Positions 8,973-18,182 of a stretch of DNA of 64,000 nucleotides are shown one piece after another. The notes beneath the pieces are model-generated. The model did not search any database and was not told the origin of the DNA. It saw nothing but the letters and a program-made list of their open reading frames with translations. The stretch is from Lacihabitans sp. LS3-19 (GTDB taxonomy: Bacteria; Bacteroidota; Bacteroidia; Cytophagales; Spirosomataceae), in assembly GCF_024343575.1 (NCBI RefSeq), contig NZ_RJUA01000010.1, positions 45,781-109,780 on the forward strand, in the 5' to 3' direction. How positions within the stretch are numbered: position 1 is the first letter of the stretch; each line of letters begins with the position of its first letter. The translations under genes were made by a program, and so were the position numbers.

Positions 8973-9824
8973 TTACTTTCGCTCTTTTTTTTCGAAAACT
9001 TTATTCTGGAAATCCTTTGGCGACATATTCTTAAAAGTCTTAAAAGTTCGACTAAAATAAGAAAGAGAATTAAAACCACATCTAAAACCTACATCAGATA
9101 TAGTATTTCCTTCCGTTATCATCATGCAAGCTTGATTTATCCTGTATTCGTTCAAAAAATCAGTAAATGATACGCCGATATTTTTTTTGAAATAATTACA
9201 AAAAGCTGGAATAGTTAGATGACTTATCTCGGCCAAGTTTCCCGTATTAATATCTTTTTCAAAGTTTTTTTCTACAAATTCAAAAATTCTAAATAATCTA
9301 TGCTGATCCTTCGACAAGTTTGATTGCTCATATTGGGTTTTATTTAGCAATATATACTCTTCACTTTCTGAAAGAATTTTCAAAATTTCTAATAATGAAA
9401 TATACTTCTCGATAGCATCTTGCTCTTTTATTTTTTTAAAATGCTTTTCTAAAATTTCTTTAGTATAACCGAAAAAACTTACACCCAACACAGCTCTTTC
9501 AAACAAATCTTGAATTTTTTGAAACTCCAAACTCTCTAAAATCAATTCTTTTTTAAATTGTATTACTACTTCCTCATGCTTATCTAAGGCTCCATAACCA
9601 AAGCCCGAATGCGGCAGATTAGACCCAATCAGAACTAAATCACCAGATTCGTAATAACTTACATGGTTACCAACATGCCTGCGGCCAATTCCACCAAATA
9701 CATAAACCAGCTCAATCTCAGGATGATAATGAAAATCCCAGGAAAAAACATCCGATAATACATGGTGATACAATACTCTAAAAGAGGAATTTGGATCTGG
9801 TAATATTCTTTCTAAAGGTATCAA
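8973..9824 (-). CDS. AraC-family transcriptional regulator with cupin sensor domain
   Basis: Residues 1-110 look like a sugar-sensing cupin (WDFHYHPEIELVYV, then YESGDLVLIGSNLPHSG). Residues about 180-280 hold the two helix-turn-helix motifs of the AraC family (GNLAEISHLTIPAFCNYFKK and ISDVGFRCGFNSLSYFSRTFK, ending KNMSPKDF). It is divergent from an MFS transporter and a trehalase, with 170 bp between start codons, so it most likely controls trehalose uptake and breakdown. The effector is not shown by sequence. Confidence 0.9.
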   Translation of the reverse strand: MIPLERILPDPNSSFRVLYHHVLSDVFSWDFHYHPEIELVYVFGGIGRRHVGNHVSYYESGDLVLIGSNLPHSGFGYGALDKHEEVVIQFKKELILESLEFQKIQDLFERAVLGVSFFGYTKEILEKHFKKIKEQDAIEKYISLLEILKILSESEEYILLNKTQYEQSNLSKDQHRLFRIFEFVEKNFEKDINTGNLAEISHLTIPAFCNYFKKNIGVSFTDFLNEYRINQACMMITEGNTISDVGFRCGFNSLSYFSRTFKTFKNMSPKDFQNKVFEKKERK

Positions 9825-9947
9825 ATTTAAAAAATATTAATACAGTACAAATATTAAATAATTTCAGGATAATTTATATGTTTATTTTGTTATTTATTTG
9901 CATTAAATAATTTTACTTTCAAAGAATTAACCTATGATGAATATTAG

Positions 9948-9978
9948 AGCGAACTTTTTAAGTTCGCTTTATTTTTAT
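9948..9978 (+). terminator. Terminator-like hairpin in the trehalose operon leader
   Basis: AGCGAACTT (9948-9956), a 3-nt loop, AAGTTCGCT (9960-9968), then TTTATTTTTAT. This perfect 9-bp stem with a T-rich tail ends about 20 nt before the MFS start codon at 9995. No plus-strand gene lies just upstream, so it belongs to the leader of the MFS-treF operon. It may act as an attenuator or, being a palindrome, as an operator. Confidence 0.55.
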
Positions 9979-9994
9979 CCTAATCCCTAGAAAA

Positions 9995-11218
9995 ATGAAC
10001 AATTGGAAATTAAAAGTCTCTCTTTTCTTAAACTATTTTGTGTTTGCCATTCTATTGAATAGTGTCGGAATAGTTATATCCAAATCCATCAATGTTTATA
10101 AAGTCACAGAAAGTAGTGCATCTATTTTAGAAGCCTTTAAGGACTTACCTATCGCCATTGTATCGCTACTCATTGCTTCATTCCTTCCTAGACTTGGCTA
10201 TAAAAAAGCTATGTTAATTGGTTTAGGAATAGTTTTCTTTGGCTGCCTGGGCATGTATTTTGGCAATACTTTTTTGAGTGCTGAACTATTGTTTTTGAGC
10301 ATAGGCGTTAGTTTTGCCTTAATCAAACTTTCTGTTTATAGTTTAATTGGTGAGATAACGAATTCACCAAAAGAGCATACTTCGTTAATGAGCTCGATTG
10401 AAGGATTTTTTATGGTTGGTATAGCAAGTGCTTATTTCCTTTTCCCATTTTTCTACAGCGATTCAGACATCAACAATTGGCTTAATGTTTACTTAGTTTT
10501 ATGTTTGATGATATTCATCTCTTTTCTTTTTCTATTATTTTCTAAAATTGAAATTGAAACAAGTGCTTCAAACTCCAGCTTGATGGATGATCTAAAAGAA
10601 TCTTTTAAACTGATCATTCTGCCTCTGGTTTTGGTATTTGTTGCTTCAGCTTTCTTTTTTGTAATGATAGAGCAAGGTATAATGACCTGGTTGCCAAGGT
10701 TCAATCAAAAAATATTTTCGTTTTCAGAAAAACTAAGTGTGCAAATGGCCTCTATTTTGGCAATCTCACTAGCCGCAGGCCGTTTTTTAGCAGGTTGGTT
10801 TGCAAAAAAAATCTCATGGGTTTACATCGTAATTATTTGCTCATTGGCTTCTATATTGATTTTGTTTATAGTGCTTCCTAAACTCGCAACTACGGGAGAG
10901 GTTACAATGATAAATTCACTTTCGGATGTACCTTTTCTTGGCTTCGTTTTACCATTAATTGGGCTATTTATAGCACCTATTTATCCTTTGCTAAACTCTG
11001 CAGTATTAAGTAGCTTGCCCAAAAAACTTCATTCTCCAATGTCAGGCTTAATCATCATTTTCTCCGCTTTAGGTGGCACTCTAGGCTCTAGGATAGTTGG
11101 GACGCTTTTTGAGTCAATGGGAGGTGTAAATGCATTTTATTTCTTATTTATCCCAATTGTGCTATTGATAATTTTTGTTTTGAGAATACAAGCAATAATC
11201 AAAAAACAAACAATTTAA
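9995..11218 (+). CDS. MFS transporter, probable trehalose/sugar importer
   Basis: This 407-residue protein has about 12 predicted membrane helices, for example FLNYFVFAILLNSVGIVI, LPIAIVSLLIASFL and FLGFVLPLIGLFIAPIYP. The loop LPRLGYKKAMLIG after helix 2 resembles the MFS signature region. It resembles the FucP/glucose-galactose branch in layout, but I cannot fix the substrate from sequence. It is followed 13 bp later by a cytosolic trehalase and is divergent from an AraC regulator, so import of trehalose into the cytoplasm is the best inference. Confidence 0.82.
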   Translation: MNNWKLKVSLFLNYFVFAILLNSVGIVISKSINVYKVTESSASILEAFKDLPIAIVSLLIASFLPRLGYKKAMLIGLGIVFFGCLGMYFGNTFLSAELLFLSIGVSFALIKLSVYSLIGEITNSPKEHTSLMSSIEGFFMVGIASAYFLFPFFYSDSDINNWLNVYLVLCLMIFISFLFLLFSKIEIETSASNSSLMDDLKESFKLIILPLVLVFVASAFFFVMIEQGIMTWLPRFNQKIFSFSEKLSVQMASILAISLAAGRFLAGWFAKKISWVYIVIICSLASILILFIVLPKLATTGEVTMINSLSDVPFLGFVLPLIGLFIAPIYPLLNSAVLSSLPKKLHSPMSGLIIIFSALGGTLGSRIVGTLFESMGGVNAFYFLFIPIVLLIIFVLRIQAIIKKQTI

Positions 11219-11231
11219 AAAGTCACAAAAA

Positions 11232-12671
11232 ATGGAAACTATAGTAGAGCAAAAAGAGCTTTTTGCGGCAGTACAGATGTCAGGTATATTTGAAGATTCT
11301 AAGACTTTCCCTGACATGATAGGCAAAAAAAACATTGTACAGATTGCCCAAGAATTTAAAAAACAAAAAGTAAAAACTGATTTTAGCCTTAAAAAATTCG
11401 TTTTGGATAACTTTGAATATGTTGAAAACGGAGCACAGGACTTTGAGGTGTTTAAGGAAAAGGATCCACAGCAACACATTACAGAATTATGGGATTTTTT
11501 AACAAAAAAAACTAAATCTACAGACGCCAATTCTACTTATATTCCTTTGCCAAACAGTTTTATTGTACCTGGAGGCAGGTTTCAAGAAGTGTATTATTGG
11601 GATAGTTATTTCACTATGCTAGGTCTAATAATTTCCAAAAAATATAGTTTAGTTGAAAACATAATTGACAACTTTGCTTATTTAATAGATACTTTTGGAT
11701 TTATTCCAAATGGCAACAGAACTTATTTTCTAAGCAGATCTCAACCACCGTTTTTCTGTTTGATGGTAGATTTGCTAAACACTTTTGAATTTACCAAAAA
11801 ACCGGAATTTTATTTACCTCAATTGGTTAAAGAATATGATTTTTGGATGAAAAACAGGGCAGTAAAAATGCCGGATGGTGAAATGTTAAACATTTACAAT
11901 GACAGTTCGCCAACTCCCCGACCTGAATCTTACATTGAGGACATAGAACTTGCAGAACATTCAACTCAATCCGAAAAATCGCTTTACCGAAATTTAAGGG
12001 CAGCTTGTGAATCAGGATGGGATTTTAGTAGCAGATGGTTTTCGGAAGAAAATAATCTTGGGAGTATTAATACCACCAAAATTATTCCAGTCGACCTAAA
12101 TTGTCTATTATTTCATTTAGAAAGACGAATAGCAGAACTACATCCAACTTTGTCAAAAGTATTTCTAGCAAATGCTCAAAGAAGACAAAAGGCAATTCAG
12201 AAATATTTTTGGAATGAAAAAGAAGCGTTTTTTACAGATTACGATTTAGAAAAAAATATTCAAAGGAGTAATTTAACGCTTGCGGGCATGTTTCCTTTAT
12301 TTTTTGGAATTGCTAATTCTGATCAGGCTAATTTATGTGCAAATCAAATTAAAAAAAACTTCTTAAAACCAGGAGGATTAATAACCACGACTTTAGAAAG
12401 CGGTCAACAATGGGATGCTCCAAATGGTTGGGCTCCTTTGCAATGGATTAGTTATAAAGGCTTACAAAACTACGGATTTGAGAATTTGGCGAATACAATA
12501 AAAGAAAATTGGCTAAATTTAAATGAAGCAGTATTTAAAACTGATGGTAAGTTTACAGAAAAATACAATGTAACAAATACTTCAGGTGAAACTGGAGGAG
12601 GCGAATACCCAAACCAAGATGGTTTTGGCTGGACAAATGGCGTTTTCCTAGCATTTAAAAACGAAAATTAA
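11232..12671 (+). CDS. treF: Cytosolic trehalase, GH37
   Basis: Trehalase hydrolyses alpha,alpha-trehalose to two glucoses with inversion. Both GH37 signatures are intact: PGGRFQEVYYWDSY at residues 113-126 and QWDAPNGWAP at 393-402. The catalytic acid is D264 (SGWDFSSRW) and the base E458 (GGGEYPNQDGFGW). There is no signal peptide, so the enzyme is cytosolic, consistent with the adjacent transporter bringing trehalose in. At 479 residues it is shorter than E. coli TreF, mainly at the N-terminus. The stop codon overlaps the end of the convergent kdsC gene by 4 nt. Confidence 0.96.
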   Translation: METIVEQKELFAAVQMSGIFEDSKTFPDMIGKKNIVQIAQEFKKQKVKTDFSLKKFVLDNFEYVENGAQDFEVFKEKDPQQHITELWDFLTKKTKSTDANSTYIPLPNSFIVPGGRFQEVYYWDSYFTMLGLIISKKYSLVENIIDNFAYLIDTFGFIPNGNRTYFLSRSQPPFFCLMVDLLNTFEFTKKPEFYLPQLVKEYDFWMKNRAVKMPDGEMLNIYNDSSPTPRPESYIEDIELAEHSTQSEKSLYRNLRAACESGWDFSSRWFSEENNLGSINTTKIIPVDLNCLLFHLERRIAELHPTLSKVFLANAQRRQKAIQKYFWNEKEAFFTDYDLEKNIQRSNLTLAGMFPLFFGIANSDQANLCANQIKKNFLKPGGLITTTLESGQQWDAPNGWAPLQWISYKGLQNYGFENLANTIKENWLNLNEAVFKTDGKFTEKYNVTNTSGETGGGEYPNQDGFGWTNGVFLAFKNEN

Positions 12672-13186
12672 AAAATTTTCATCCATTTGTTTTGAGCTTT
12701 CATAACGAGTTCTATTACGTCTCTCACCACACCTCTACCGCCAATAACTGGCGAAATATAATGTGAAACGAGCCTAACTTCTTCAACTGCATCTGCTGGA
12801 CAACAAGCTAAAACATTAGTATTCGACATGAGCAAATAATCAGGAATATCATCTCCAATATAAAGTATTTCTTCTTGTTTTAGATTTTTCTCGAATAAAT
12901 ATTTCTCAAAAATTGGAAGTTTTTGATCAGTACCTACAGAAAGGAAAATGTCTTTTATTCCCAGTCCGCCCAATCTGGTGGCTATACTTTTTTGTTTTCC
13001 TCCAGATATAACAGCCATATTGTACCCTGATTTTATTGCAATTTGAACCGCGTAGCCATCTCTCACATTAAATATTCGCTGTACATCATCTTCACCTACT
13101 AAAAGTGTGGCATCCGTAAAAACGCCATCAACATCAAAAATAAATGTTGTGATTTTAGCTAATTTACTTTTTAATCTAATGTCCAT
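12668..13186 (-). CDS. kdsC: 3-deoxy-D-manno-octulosonate 8-phosphate phosphatase (KdsC-type HAD)
   Basis: KdsC removes phosphate from KDO-8-P on the way to lipopolysaccharide KDO. The 172-residue protein is a cap-less HAD phosphatase: nucleophile and acid D18 and D20 in FIFDVDGVFTD, a Ser in VISGG, Lys in the TDQK segment, and GDDIPD near residue 110. The C-terminal GGRGVVRDVIELV is typical of KdsC tetramers. It overlaps treF by 4 nt tail to tail. Other kds genes are not nearby. Confidence 0.92.
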   Translation of the reverse strand: MDIRLKSKLAKITTFIFDVDGVFTDATLLVGEDDVQRIFNVRDGYAVQIAIKSGYNMAVISGGKQKSIATRLGGLGIKDIFLSVGTDQKLPIFEKYLFEKNLKQEEILYIGDDIPDYLLMSNTNVLACCPADAVEEVRLVSHYISPVIGGRGVVRDVIELVMKAQNKWMKIF

Positions 13187-13210
13187 CCAAGTTTATTTAG
13201 CCTGCAAGAT

Positions 13211-13239
13211 AAAAAAAAACGAGGGCAAGCCCTCGTTTT
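13211..13239 (-). terminator. Intrinsic terminator downstream of the helix-hairpin-helix gene
   Basis: AAAACGAGGGC / GCCCTCGTTTT (13216-13226 with 13229-13239). On the minus strand it is followed by a run of T. It separates the gene ending at 13264 from kdsC, whose start is at 13186. Confidence 0.9.
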
Positions 13240-13263
13240 CTACCATTTCAATTCTGAATTTTA

Positions 13264-13800
13264 TTAGGCTTTACCTTTATTTAATTCATCTTGCCATTTT
13301 TTTAATTCATCCCATTTGCCATCTCTAGCCAATGCCGATTGAGCAGGCCAAGTAGTCGGATCATGCATCTGAAAACGCGACCCAGCTGCATCCAAAATTG
13401 CTTTAAGTTTTTCAGCAGTTGTATCGGCCAATTCAGCAAAAGTATAAATTCCAGCATTATTGCAAAGTTCCTCGATTTTAGGTCCGATACCTTCGACAAT
13501 TTTCAAATCATCTTTTTTGCTTGCTTTTGGAGCTGCGGCCATAGCGGCAACCGGAGCAGCAACTGCAGCAACAGTAGCAGCAGCACTTCCTAAATCAACA
13601 CTTGCTGATACTTTCGATTTTCTGCAGGCTTCTAACTCGCCTTCTAAGAAGTTGATTCTATCCTGTAACTCGCTTGAGTGTGATTTCAATCTGTCTCCAA
13701 GAAGTTTAGATAATAACCACCATAGCAATAACCCAAGTAATAAGGCAAAAAGAAATATATCCCAAGGGAAACAATTGAATAAACATTTAAGATTTTCCAT
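13264..13800 (-). CDS. Membrane-anchored helix-hairpin-helix protein, function unknown
   Basis: Residues 12-33 form one transmembrane helix (FLFALLLGLLLWWLL). A short coiled coil follows (ELQDRINFLEGELEACRK), then an Ala-rich linker (about 68-95). Residues 96-178 contain a helix-hairpin-helix of the type DLKIVEGIGPKIEELCNNAGI, followed by TFAELAD, a conserved block with DPTTWPAQSALA, and KWDELKKWQDEL. I recognise this arrangement from Bacteroidota genomes, where it is usually annotated only as a hypothetical or HHH-domain protein. HhH folds often bind DNA or act in protein interactions; no function can be assigned. It sits next to an OmpA-domain gene and has its own terminator. Confidence 0.8.
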   Translation of the reverse strand: MENLKCLFNCFPWDIFLFALLLGLLLWWLLSKLLGDRLKSHSSELQDRINFLEGELEACRKSKVSASVDLGSAAATVAAVAAPVAAMAAAPKASKKDDLKIVEGIGPKIEELCNNAGIYTFAELADTTAEKLKAILDAAGSRFQMHDPTTWPAQSALARDGKWDELKKWQDELNKGKA

Positions 13801-13826
13801 ATATATTATAATTTGATATTTTTTTA

Positions 13827-14372
13827 TTATTTAATAAGTCTGATTGATACTCTTCTATTTTTTGCTTTATTTTCAGGAGTGTCGTTGTCTGCAATTGGCT
13901 CAGTTTCACCTTTTCCAATTACCGTCAAAGCACCATCTGCAAATCCATCTTTAACCAAGATACCTTTAACAATACCTGCTCTTCTTTCCGAAAGAGCCAA
14001 GTTTGAAGCATCATCACCATCGCTGTCGGTATGACCAGTAACGCTTAGTTTTTCATTTGGATTTGCTTCCAAATATTTTTTAGCAGTTGTTAACCAAGTA
14101 TTAATTTCTTCAGTTCTGTTAATTGAAGATTTACCTGATTGAAAATAAACATCTAGAGGTTCAAAAAGAAGTTTTTCCTCTGGGGTTAAATTAGCCTGGG
14201 TCGTATCTTCAGCCATTACGGTATCTGGAGCAACTTCAGCAGCTATCGGCATAGCAGCCTCAATCGCTTTGGGTTGACAATCTGGGCAAGAAGATGCTCG
14301 ATTGCAGTTCCAAAACCAACTGAAAAGTAAAGACCCTAGCAAAATCAGAAGCGGAATCAAAAATCTATTCAT
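13827..14372 (-). CDS. OmpA-domain envelope protein
   Basis: An N-terminal hydrophobic segment (residues 3-20) acts as signal or anchor. A Cys- and Ala-rich linker follows (to about 60). Residues 70-181 are an OmpA C-terminal domain that binds peptidoglycan: YFQSGKSSINR, LSVTGHTDSDGDDASNLALSERRA, GKGETEPIADN, AKNRRVSIRLI. The order and the TGHTD / NRRV motifs are typical. It lies 26 bp upstream of the helix-hairpin-helix gene on the same strand, so both may be one transcript of small envelope proteins. Confidence 0.88.
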   Translation of the reverse strand: MNRFLIPLLILLGSLLFSWFWNCNRASSCPDCQPKAIEAAMPIAAEVAPDTVMAEDTTQANLTPEEKLLFEPLDVYFQSGKSSINRTEEINTWLTTAKKYLEANPNEKLSVTGHTDSDGDDASNLALSERRAGIVKGILVKDGFADGALTVIGKGETEPIADNDTPENKAKNRRVSIRLIK

Positions 14373-14841
14373 GATTAAGATAAGGGGTTATGATGAAAAA
14401 AATATGAATACAATTTATTAATAATTCAAAGTTTAAACAAGATTTAGACTATAATTTACAAAAAAGTAACACAAAACTTTACCTATACAAAGATTAATAA
14501 TCAACAAGTTAAACATTATTTCAAATCAAATAAATAGTACAAAAGATTTTTTTTTGGTTTTTATAAGAATGTCACCTTTAAATTATATTAAAAAAACCAT
14601 TAAAGACAAAAAACGGAATTCTTGAAATCCTTGAATAAAAATCTCACTTAACATTTAAGATATGCTAAATGAATAACTCAAGAACTAGGTAACTCAAATA
14701 ATAACCTTAGAGAATTCTATTGTTTCACCTTCTATATTACTTATGAGAAGGAATCAGACATTCCATTTTTACTTCAAAGAAAACAATATTCAAAAAAAAA
14801 AGAGGCCCTAAGACCTCTTTTCAATATTATAGAAATTTCTA
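14373..14841. other. AT-rich intergenic region without a recognised gene
   Basis: This 469-bp gap lies between the OmpA gene start and the rho stop. Besides the rho terminator (14798-14821) I see no reading frame, tRNA, or exact TAnnTTTG promoter. It contains long A and T runs (around 14545-14560 and 14590-14620). Confidence 0.5.
14791..14821 (-). terminator. Intrinsic terminator of rho
   Basis: AAAAGAGG (14798-14805) and CCTCTTTT (14814-14821) form the stem; on the minus strand the hairpin is followed by a run of ten T. It lies 21 bp after the rho stop codon. Confidence 0.88.
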
Positions 14842-16587
14842 CTATCTATTCATTGTCATCAAGAACTCTTGATTGGTTTTGGTGCCTTTCATTTTTGAAA
14901 GTAAAAACTCCATGGTTTCCATTGGATTCATGTCGGCCATATATTTCCTTAACAACCAAACTCTTTGTAATTCGTCTTTGTCCATCAACAAGTCTTCACG
15001 TCTTGTACCCGATGCAAGAATATCAATAGAAGGATAAACTCGTTTATTTGCAAGCCTACGATCTAATTGAAGCTCCATGTTACCAGTACCTTTGAACTCT
15101 TCAAATATAACTTCGTCCATTTTAGAACCTGTATCTATCAAAGCAGTGGCAACTATAGTCAATGAGCCGCCATTTTCAATTTTACGAGCAGCTCCGAAGA
15201 AACGTTTTGGTTTATGCAATGCATTGGCATCAACACCGCCTGAAAGTATTTTTCCGGAAGAAGGCATCACCGTGTTATAAGCACGTGCCAAACGTGTAAT
15301 TGAATCTAATAATATAACTACGTCATGTCCTGACTCCACAAGTCTTTTGGCTTTTTCTAATACCAAATTCGAAACTTTCACGTGCTTTTCAGCAGTCTCA
15401 TCAAATGTGGAAGATATGACCTCAGCTCTTACGCTCCTTTGCATATCCGTAACCTCCTCAGGCCTTTCGTCTATCAAAAGTATTATTAGATAAATTTCAG
15501 GGTGATTTATGGTAATTGCGTTGGCAATTTCTTTTAAAAGGACCGTTTTACCAGTCTTAGGCTGGGCAACTATCATACCTCTTTGTCCTTTACCTATTGG
15601 AGAAAACAAGTCCAAAACACGGGTAGACATTACATCCGAACGTGTACTAAGATTAATTTTTTCTTGAGGAAAAAGTGGCGTAAGATATTCAAAAGGTATC
15701 CTATCACGAATTTCTTCAGTAGTTTTTCCATTTACAGAAAGTACTTTTAACAATGCAAAATACTTTTCACCATCTTTAGGCGGACGAATGGAGCCATGAA
15801 TTGTATCACCCGTCTTTAATCCGAAAAGTTTAATTTGGGAAGGTGAAACGTAGATATCGTCTGGACTAGCTAAATAATTATAATCTGCTGAACGTAAAAA
15901 CCCATAGCTTCCTTCGCTCATTATTTCCAAAACTCCGATATTTTCTATCAGACCATCGAATTCTTTAACTAGGTTATTAAACTGTTTTTTTATTGAACGT
16001 CCGTAATCTTCCTTTCTTTTTACTTCTTGTGTTTGCTCTTTCGTCAAGGCCTCCTCTCCTGGTAAGCCTAAATCTTCATCTGTAATATCTGGAATTTCCT
16101 CTATTAAATCAGAAATATCAACCTCATCTACTACATCAATTTCAGGTATTTCATTCGATATTTCTGAAACTACTTCTTTGACTACCGGCTTCTTTTCTTC
16201 TTTCTCAATCTTTTTAGGAACTTTGGCTTCCTCTATCTCATTTCCATTTTCAGCAATACTTTCATTTTGTTCTGACATAGTATCGTCAGTATGAACCCTT
16301 GTGATACGCTTTCTCAATCTAGGCCCTTTATTTTCCGCCTCCATCGATAATGGATTTTTAGATTCTTTTGGCTGTGCAAATAGATCCTCTGTTTGAGGTT
16401 TGTTTTTTATTCCACCTTTTGGTTTAGAAACGGATAGTGGCTCTTCCGAAGCTTGTGGATTTGTATCAAGTATTTTTTGAATAATGTCTTTTTTAGCAAT
16501 GCCTTTATCCAATTCTATACCTAGTTCGGCAGAAATTTTTTTTAGTTCTGATAGAAGTTTTAGCTTCAAATCTTCTTGATTGTACAT
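14842..16587 (-). CDS. rho: Transcription termination factor Rho
   Basis: Rho is the hexameric RNA helicase that ends transcription at untranslated RNA. Residues 1-40 match the Rho N-terminal helical domain ([18 protein letters not shown]). Residues about 45-200 are an inserted acidic, lysine-rich, low-complexity linker (for example [21 protein letters not shown]), which lengthens the protein to 581 residues against about 419 in E. coli. An RNA-binding domain follows ([23 protein letters not shown] without break), then Walker A QPKTGKT near residue 345 and Walker [14 protein letters not shown]. The Q loop and R loop blocks ([27 protein letters not shown]) are intact. Long Rho linkers are known in Bacteroidota. 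Confidence 0.96.
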   Translation of the reverse strand: MYNQEDLKLKLLSELKKISAELGIELDKGIAKKDIIQKILDTNPQASEEPLSVSKPKGGIKNKPQTEDLFAQPKESKNPLSMEAENKGPRLRKRITRVHTDDTMSEQNESIAENGNEIEEAKVPKKIEKEEKKPVVKEVVSEISNEIPEIDVVDEVDISDLIEEIPDITDEDLGLPGEEALTKEQTQEVKRKEDYGRSIKKQFNNLVKEFDGLIENIGVLEIMSEGSYGFLRSADYNYLASPDDIYVSPSQIKLFGLKTGDTIHGSIRPPKDGEKYFALLKVLSVNGKTTEEIRDRIPFEYLTPLFPQEKINLSTRSDVMSTRVLDLFSPIGKGQRGMIVAQPKTGKTVLLKEIANAITINHPEIYLIILLIDERPEEVTDMQRSVRAEVISSTFDETAEKHVKVSNLVLEKAKRLVESGHDVVILLDSITRLARAYNTVMPSSGKILSGGVDANALHKPKRFFGAARKIENGGSLTIVATALIDTGSKMDEVIFEEFKGTGNMELQLDRRLANKRVYPSIDILASGTRREDLLMDKDELQRVWLLRKYMADMNPMETMEFLLSKMKGTKTNQEFLMTMNR

Positions 16588-16781
16588 AGAAATTTTGTTT
16601 TGAAAAACAATGAAGGTTTTTAAAGTACCAATGAATACATTAAACTCTAATTTGAAAAATTTTGAATTATTCGGATTTTGAAATTACGAATTGGAAGATT
16701 TCCCTTGCAGTAATTTTGATTTCGTCCGCAATTTTAGTGATTAAAATCCTTACCAACAAAAAAAAGTCGAGAAATTATTAA
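16588..16781. other. rho leader / dapF downstream gap
   Basis: 194 bp separating dapF from rho on the same strand. It is AT-rich and shows no clear terminator or TAnnTTTG element. Rho is often autoregulated through its leader, but the sequence gives no direct sign of that here. Confidence 0.3.
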
Positions 16782-17552
16782 TTAGGACAATATTTCTCCT
16801 TCAAATACCCTAACAGCAGGCCCTTGAAGGTTGATTTCTGAAAATTCTTTTACTCCTTTAAAAGAGACATTTAATCTACCTCCTAGTGTCTGGATATTTA
16901 TAGAATGAACTAAACCTTTTTTTGTAGAAGATACTATTGCGGCCGCAGTTACGCCTGTGCCACAAGAATAAGTCTCATCCTCTACTCCTCTCTCATAAGT
17001 TCTAACTTTTAGATTGTTCTGATCTAAAATCTCGACAAAATTCACATTTACACCTCCCTTTGCCATCCAATAATCCGAATATCTAATTGATGAACCTAAG
17101 GTTTTAACATCTAATTCATCCACATTTTCAACAAAAATAATTAAATGCGGAGATCCTGTATTCAAAAAATAACCATTCTCTTCATCCAAAACTTCAGATA
17201 CATCAATCATACCCAAAGAAACCTCTGAACCTTCCAATGTCGCAGTGTGTGGACCATCAACCGCAATAAAACTTGTGGAACTTTCAAAAATACCTAAATC
17301 AGCAGCAAACTTAACTGCACACCTGCCGCCATTACCACACATGCTACCTTCGTTTCCGTCTGCATTATAATATTTCATCTTGAAATCAAAATCTTGAGAA
17401 TTCTCTATCAAAATCAAGCCATCAGCCCCAATCCCAAATCTTCTATGGCAAAGGCTCTCGACATGTTTTGGAGAATCATCAAACCAATTTTGACGATTAT
17501 CAATCATTACGAAATCGTTTCCAGTTCCTTGATATTTGTAAAACTTAGACAT
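16782..17552 (-). CDS. dapF: Diaminopimelate epimerase
   Basis: DapF interconverts LL- and meso-diaminopimelate for lysine and peptidoglycan. I start it at the ATG at 17552 (MSKFYKYQGTGNDFV), because the family begins there; the open frame runs 26 codons further into a repeat-rich gap. That gives 256 residues, the normal length. The two catalytic cysteines are C72 (SMCGNGGRC) and C197 (SCGTGVTAAA). It stands between rplS and rho without close coupling. Its upstream region carries three hairpin repeats described separately. Confidence 0.96.
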   Translation of the reverse strand: MSKFYKYQGTGNDFVMIDNRQNWFDDSPKHVESLCHRRFGIGADGLILIENSQDFDFKMKYYNADGNEGSMCGNGGRCAVKFAADLGIFESSTSFIAVDGPHTATLEGSEVSLGMIDVSEVLDEENGYFLNTGSPHLIIFVENVDELDVKTLGSSIRYSDYWMAKGGVNVNFVEILDQNNLKVRTYERGVEDETYSCGTGVTAAAIVSSTKKGLVHSINIQTLGGRLNVSFKGVKEFSEINLQGPAVRVFEGEILS

Positions 17553-17604
17553 GAAAATGGGTTTGAAATATAAAAATGCAAATATAAAAAGAAAACTATT
17601 TAGG

Positions 17605-17746
17605 TGGGGGAAAAGTTTGCGGGGAGACAAACATTGGGCGGGGGTAATGCGGATAATGTTTGTGGGGATACAAACTTTGGCGACATAAACATTCGCAATG
17701 TTAATGTTTGTGAGGACACAAACATTGGCGACGCAAACATTAGCAT
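17605..17746. repeat. Three imperfect hairpin-forming repeats between rplS and dapF
   Basis: Three 18-nt units of the form GTTTGyGnGGAnACAAAC lie at 17615-17632, 17658-17675 and 17706-17723. Each is followed by a variant of nTTGGCGnC (or TTGGGCGGG). The third is a perfect 7-bp stem (GTTTGTG/CACAAAC) with the 4-nt loop AGGA; the second has one G-T pair; the first keeps only 5 bp. Related fragments (ACATAAACATTCGC, GCAAACATTAGC) lie between and after. The stretch is clearly richer in G than its surroundings. Likely an intergenic palindromic repeat family; function unknown. Confidence 0.7.
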
Positions 17747-17775
17747 CAAAAAAAAGTCATCTCAAAGAGATGACG
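17747..17775 (-). terminator. Intrinsic terminator of rplS
   Basis: GTCATCTC (17756-17763), 3-nt loop, GAGATGAC (17767-17774). On the minus strand eight T follow (17755-17748). It ends the rplS transcript 54 bp after the stop codon. Confidence 0.92.
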
Positions 17776-17828
17776 TTTTTTGCACAAATTATGAAAAAGC
17801 TATTACTTAAAAACTTAAGTAATGTTAC

Positions 17829-18182
17829 TTACTTTTTTAATTCTTTGATTCTCGCAGCTTTACCATGCTTACCTCTTAGGTAGTACAATTTAGCACGACG
17901 AACCTTTCCTAACCTTAGAACTTCGATTTTGTCAATACTTGGAGACAAAACTGGGAAGATTCTTTCAACTCCCACACCATTAGAAATTTTACGTACTGTA
18001 AAAGTTTCACCTGGAGTTCCAAAGTTTTTTCTTTGAATTACAACACCTTGGTATAACTGAATACGCTCTTTGTTACCTTCAAAAATTTTAACATACACGT
18101 TTACAGTGTCACCTGCCTTAAAATCTGGAAGTCCAGCTCTTGAGTTGCTATACTCAGATTCTACAAATTTAATTAAGTCCAT
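17829..18182 (-). CDS. rplS: 50S ribosomal protein L19 (bL19)
   Basis: L19 lies at the 30S-50S interface. The 117-residue sequence has the family hallmarks: [26 protein letters not shown], the [35 protein letters not shown] stretch in several parts, and a basic C-terminus. It is transcribed alone from a well-formed promoter upstream, with its own terminator. In many bacteria rplS ends an rpsP-rimM-trmD operon, but none of those genes is adjacent here. Confidence 0.97.
   Translation of the reverse strand: MDLIKFVESEYSNSRAGLPDFKAGDTVNVYVKIFEGNKERIQLYQGVVIQRKNFGTPGETFTVRKISNGVGVERIFPVLSPSIDKIEVLRLGKVRRAKLYYLRGKHGKAARIKELKK

Noticed and set aside
17553..17630. Longer N-terminus for DapF
   Set aside because: The family starts at MSKFYKYQGTGNDF; the extension is hydrophobic filler translated from the intergenic repeat zone.
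17605..17746. Possible CRISPR array
   Set aside because: Only three imperfect units with short, related spacers and no cas genes nearby; it fits palindromic intergenic repeats better.
17604..17810. Plus-strand ORF of 68 codons rich in Asn, Gly and Asp
   Set aside because: It is produced by the GTTTGyGnGGAnACAAAC repeats and crosses the rplS terminator; it has no ribosome binding site and no family resemblance.
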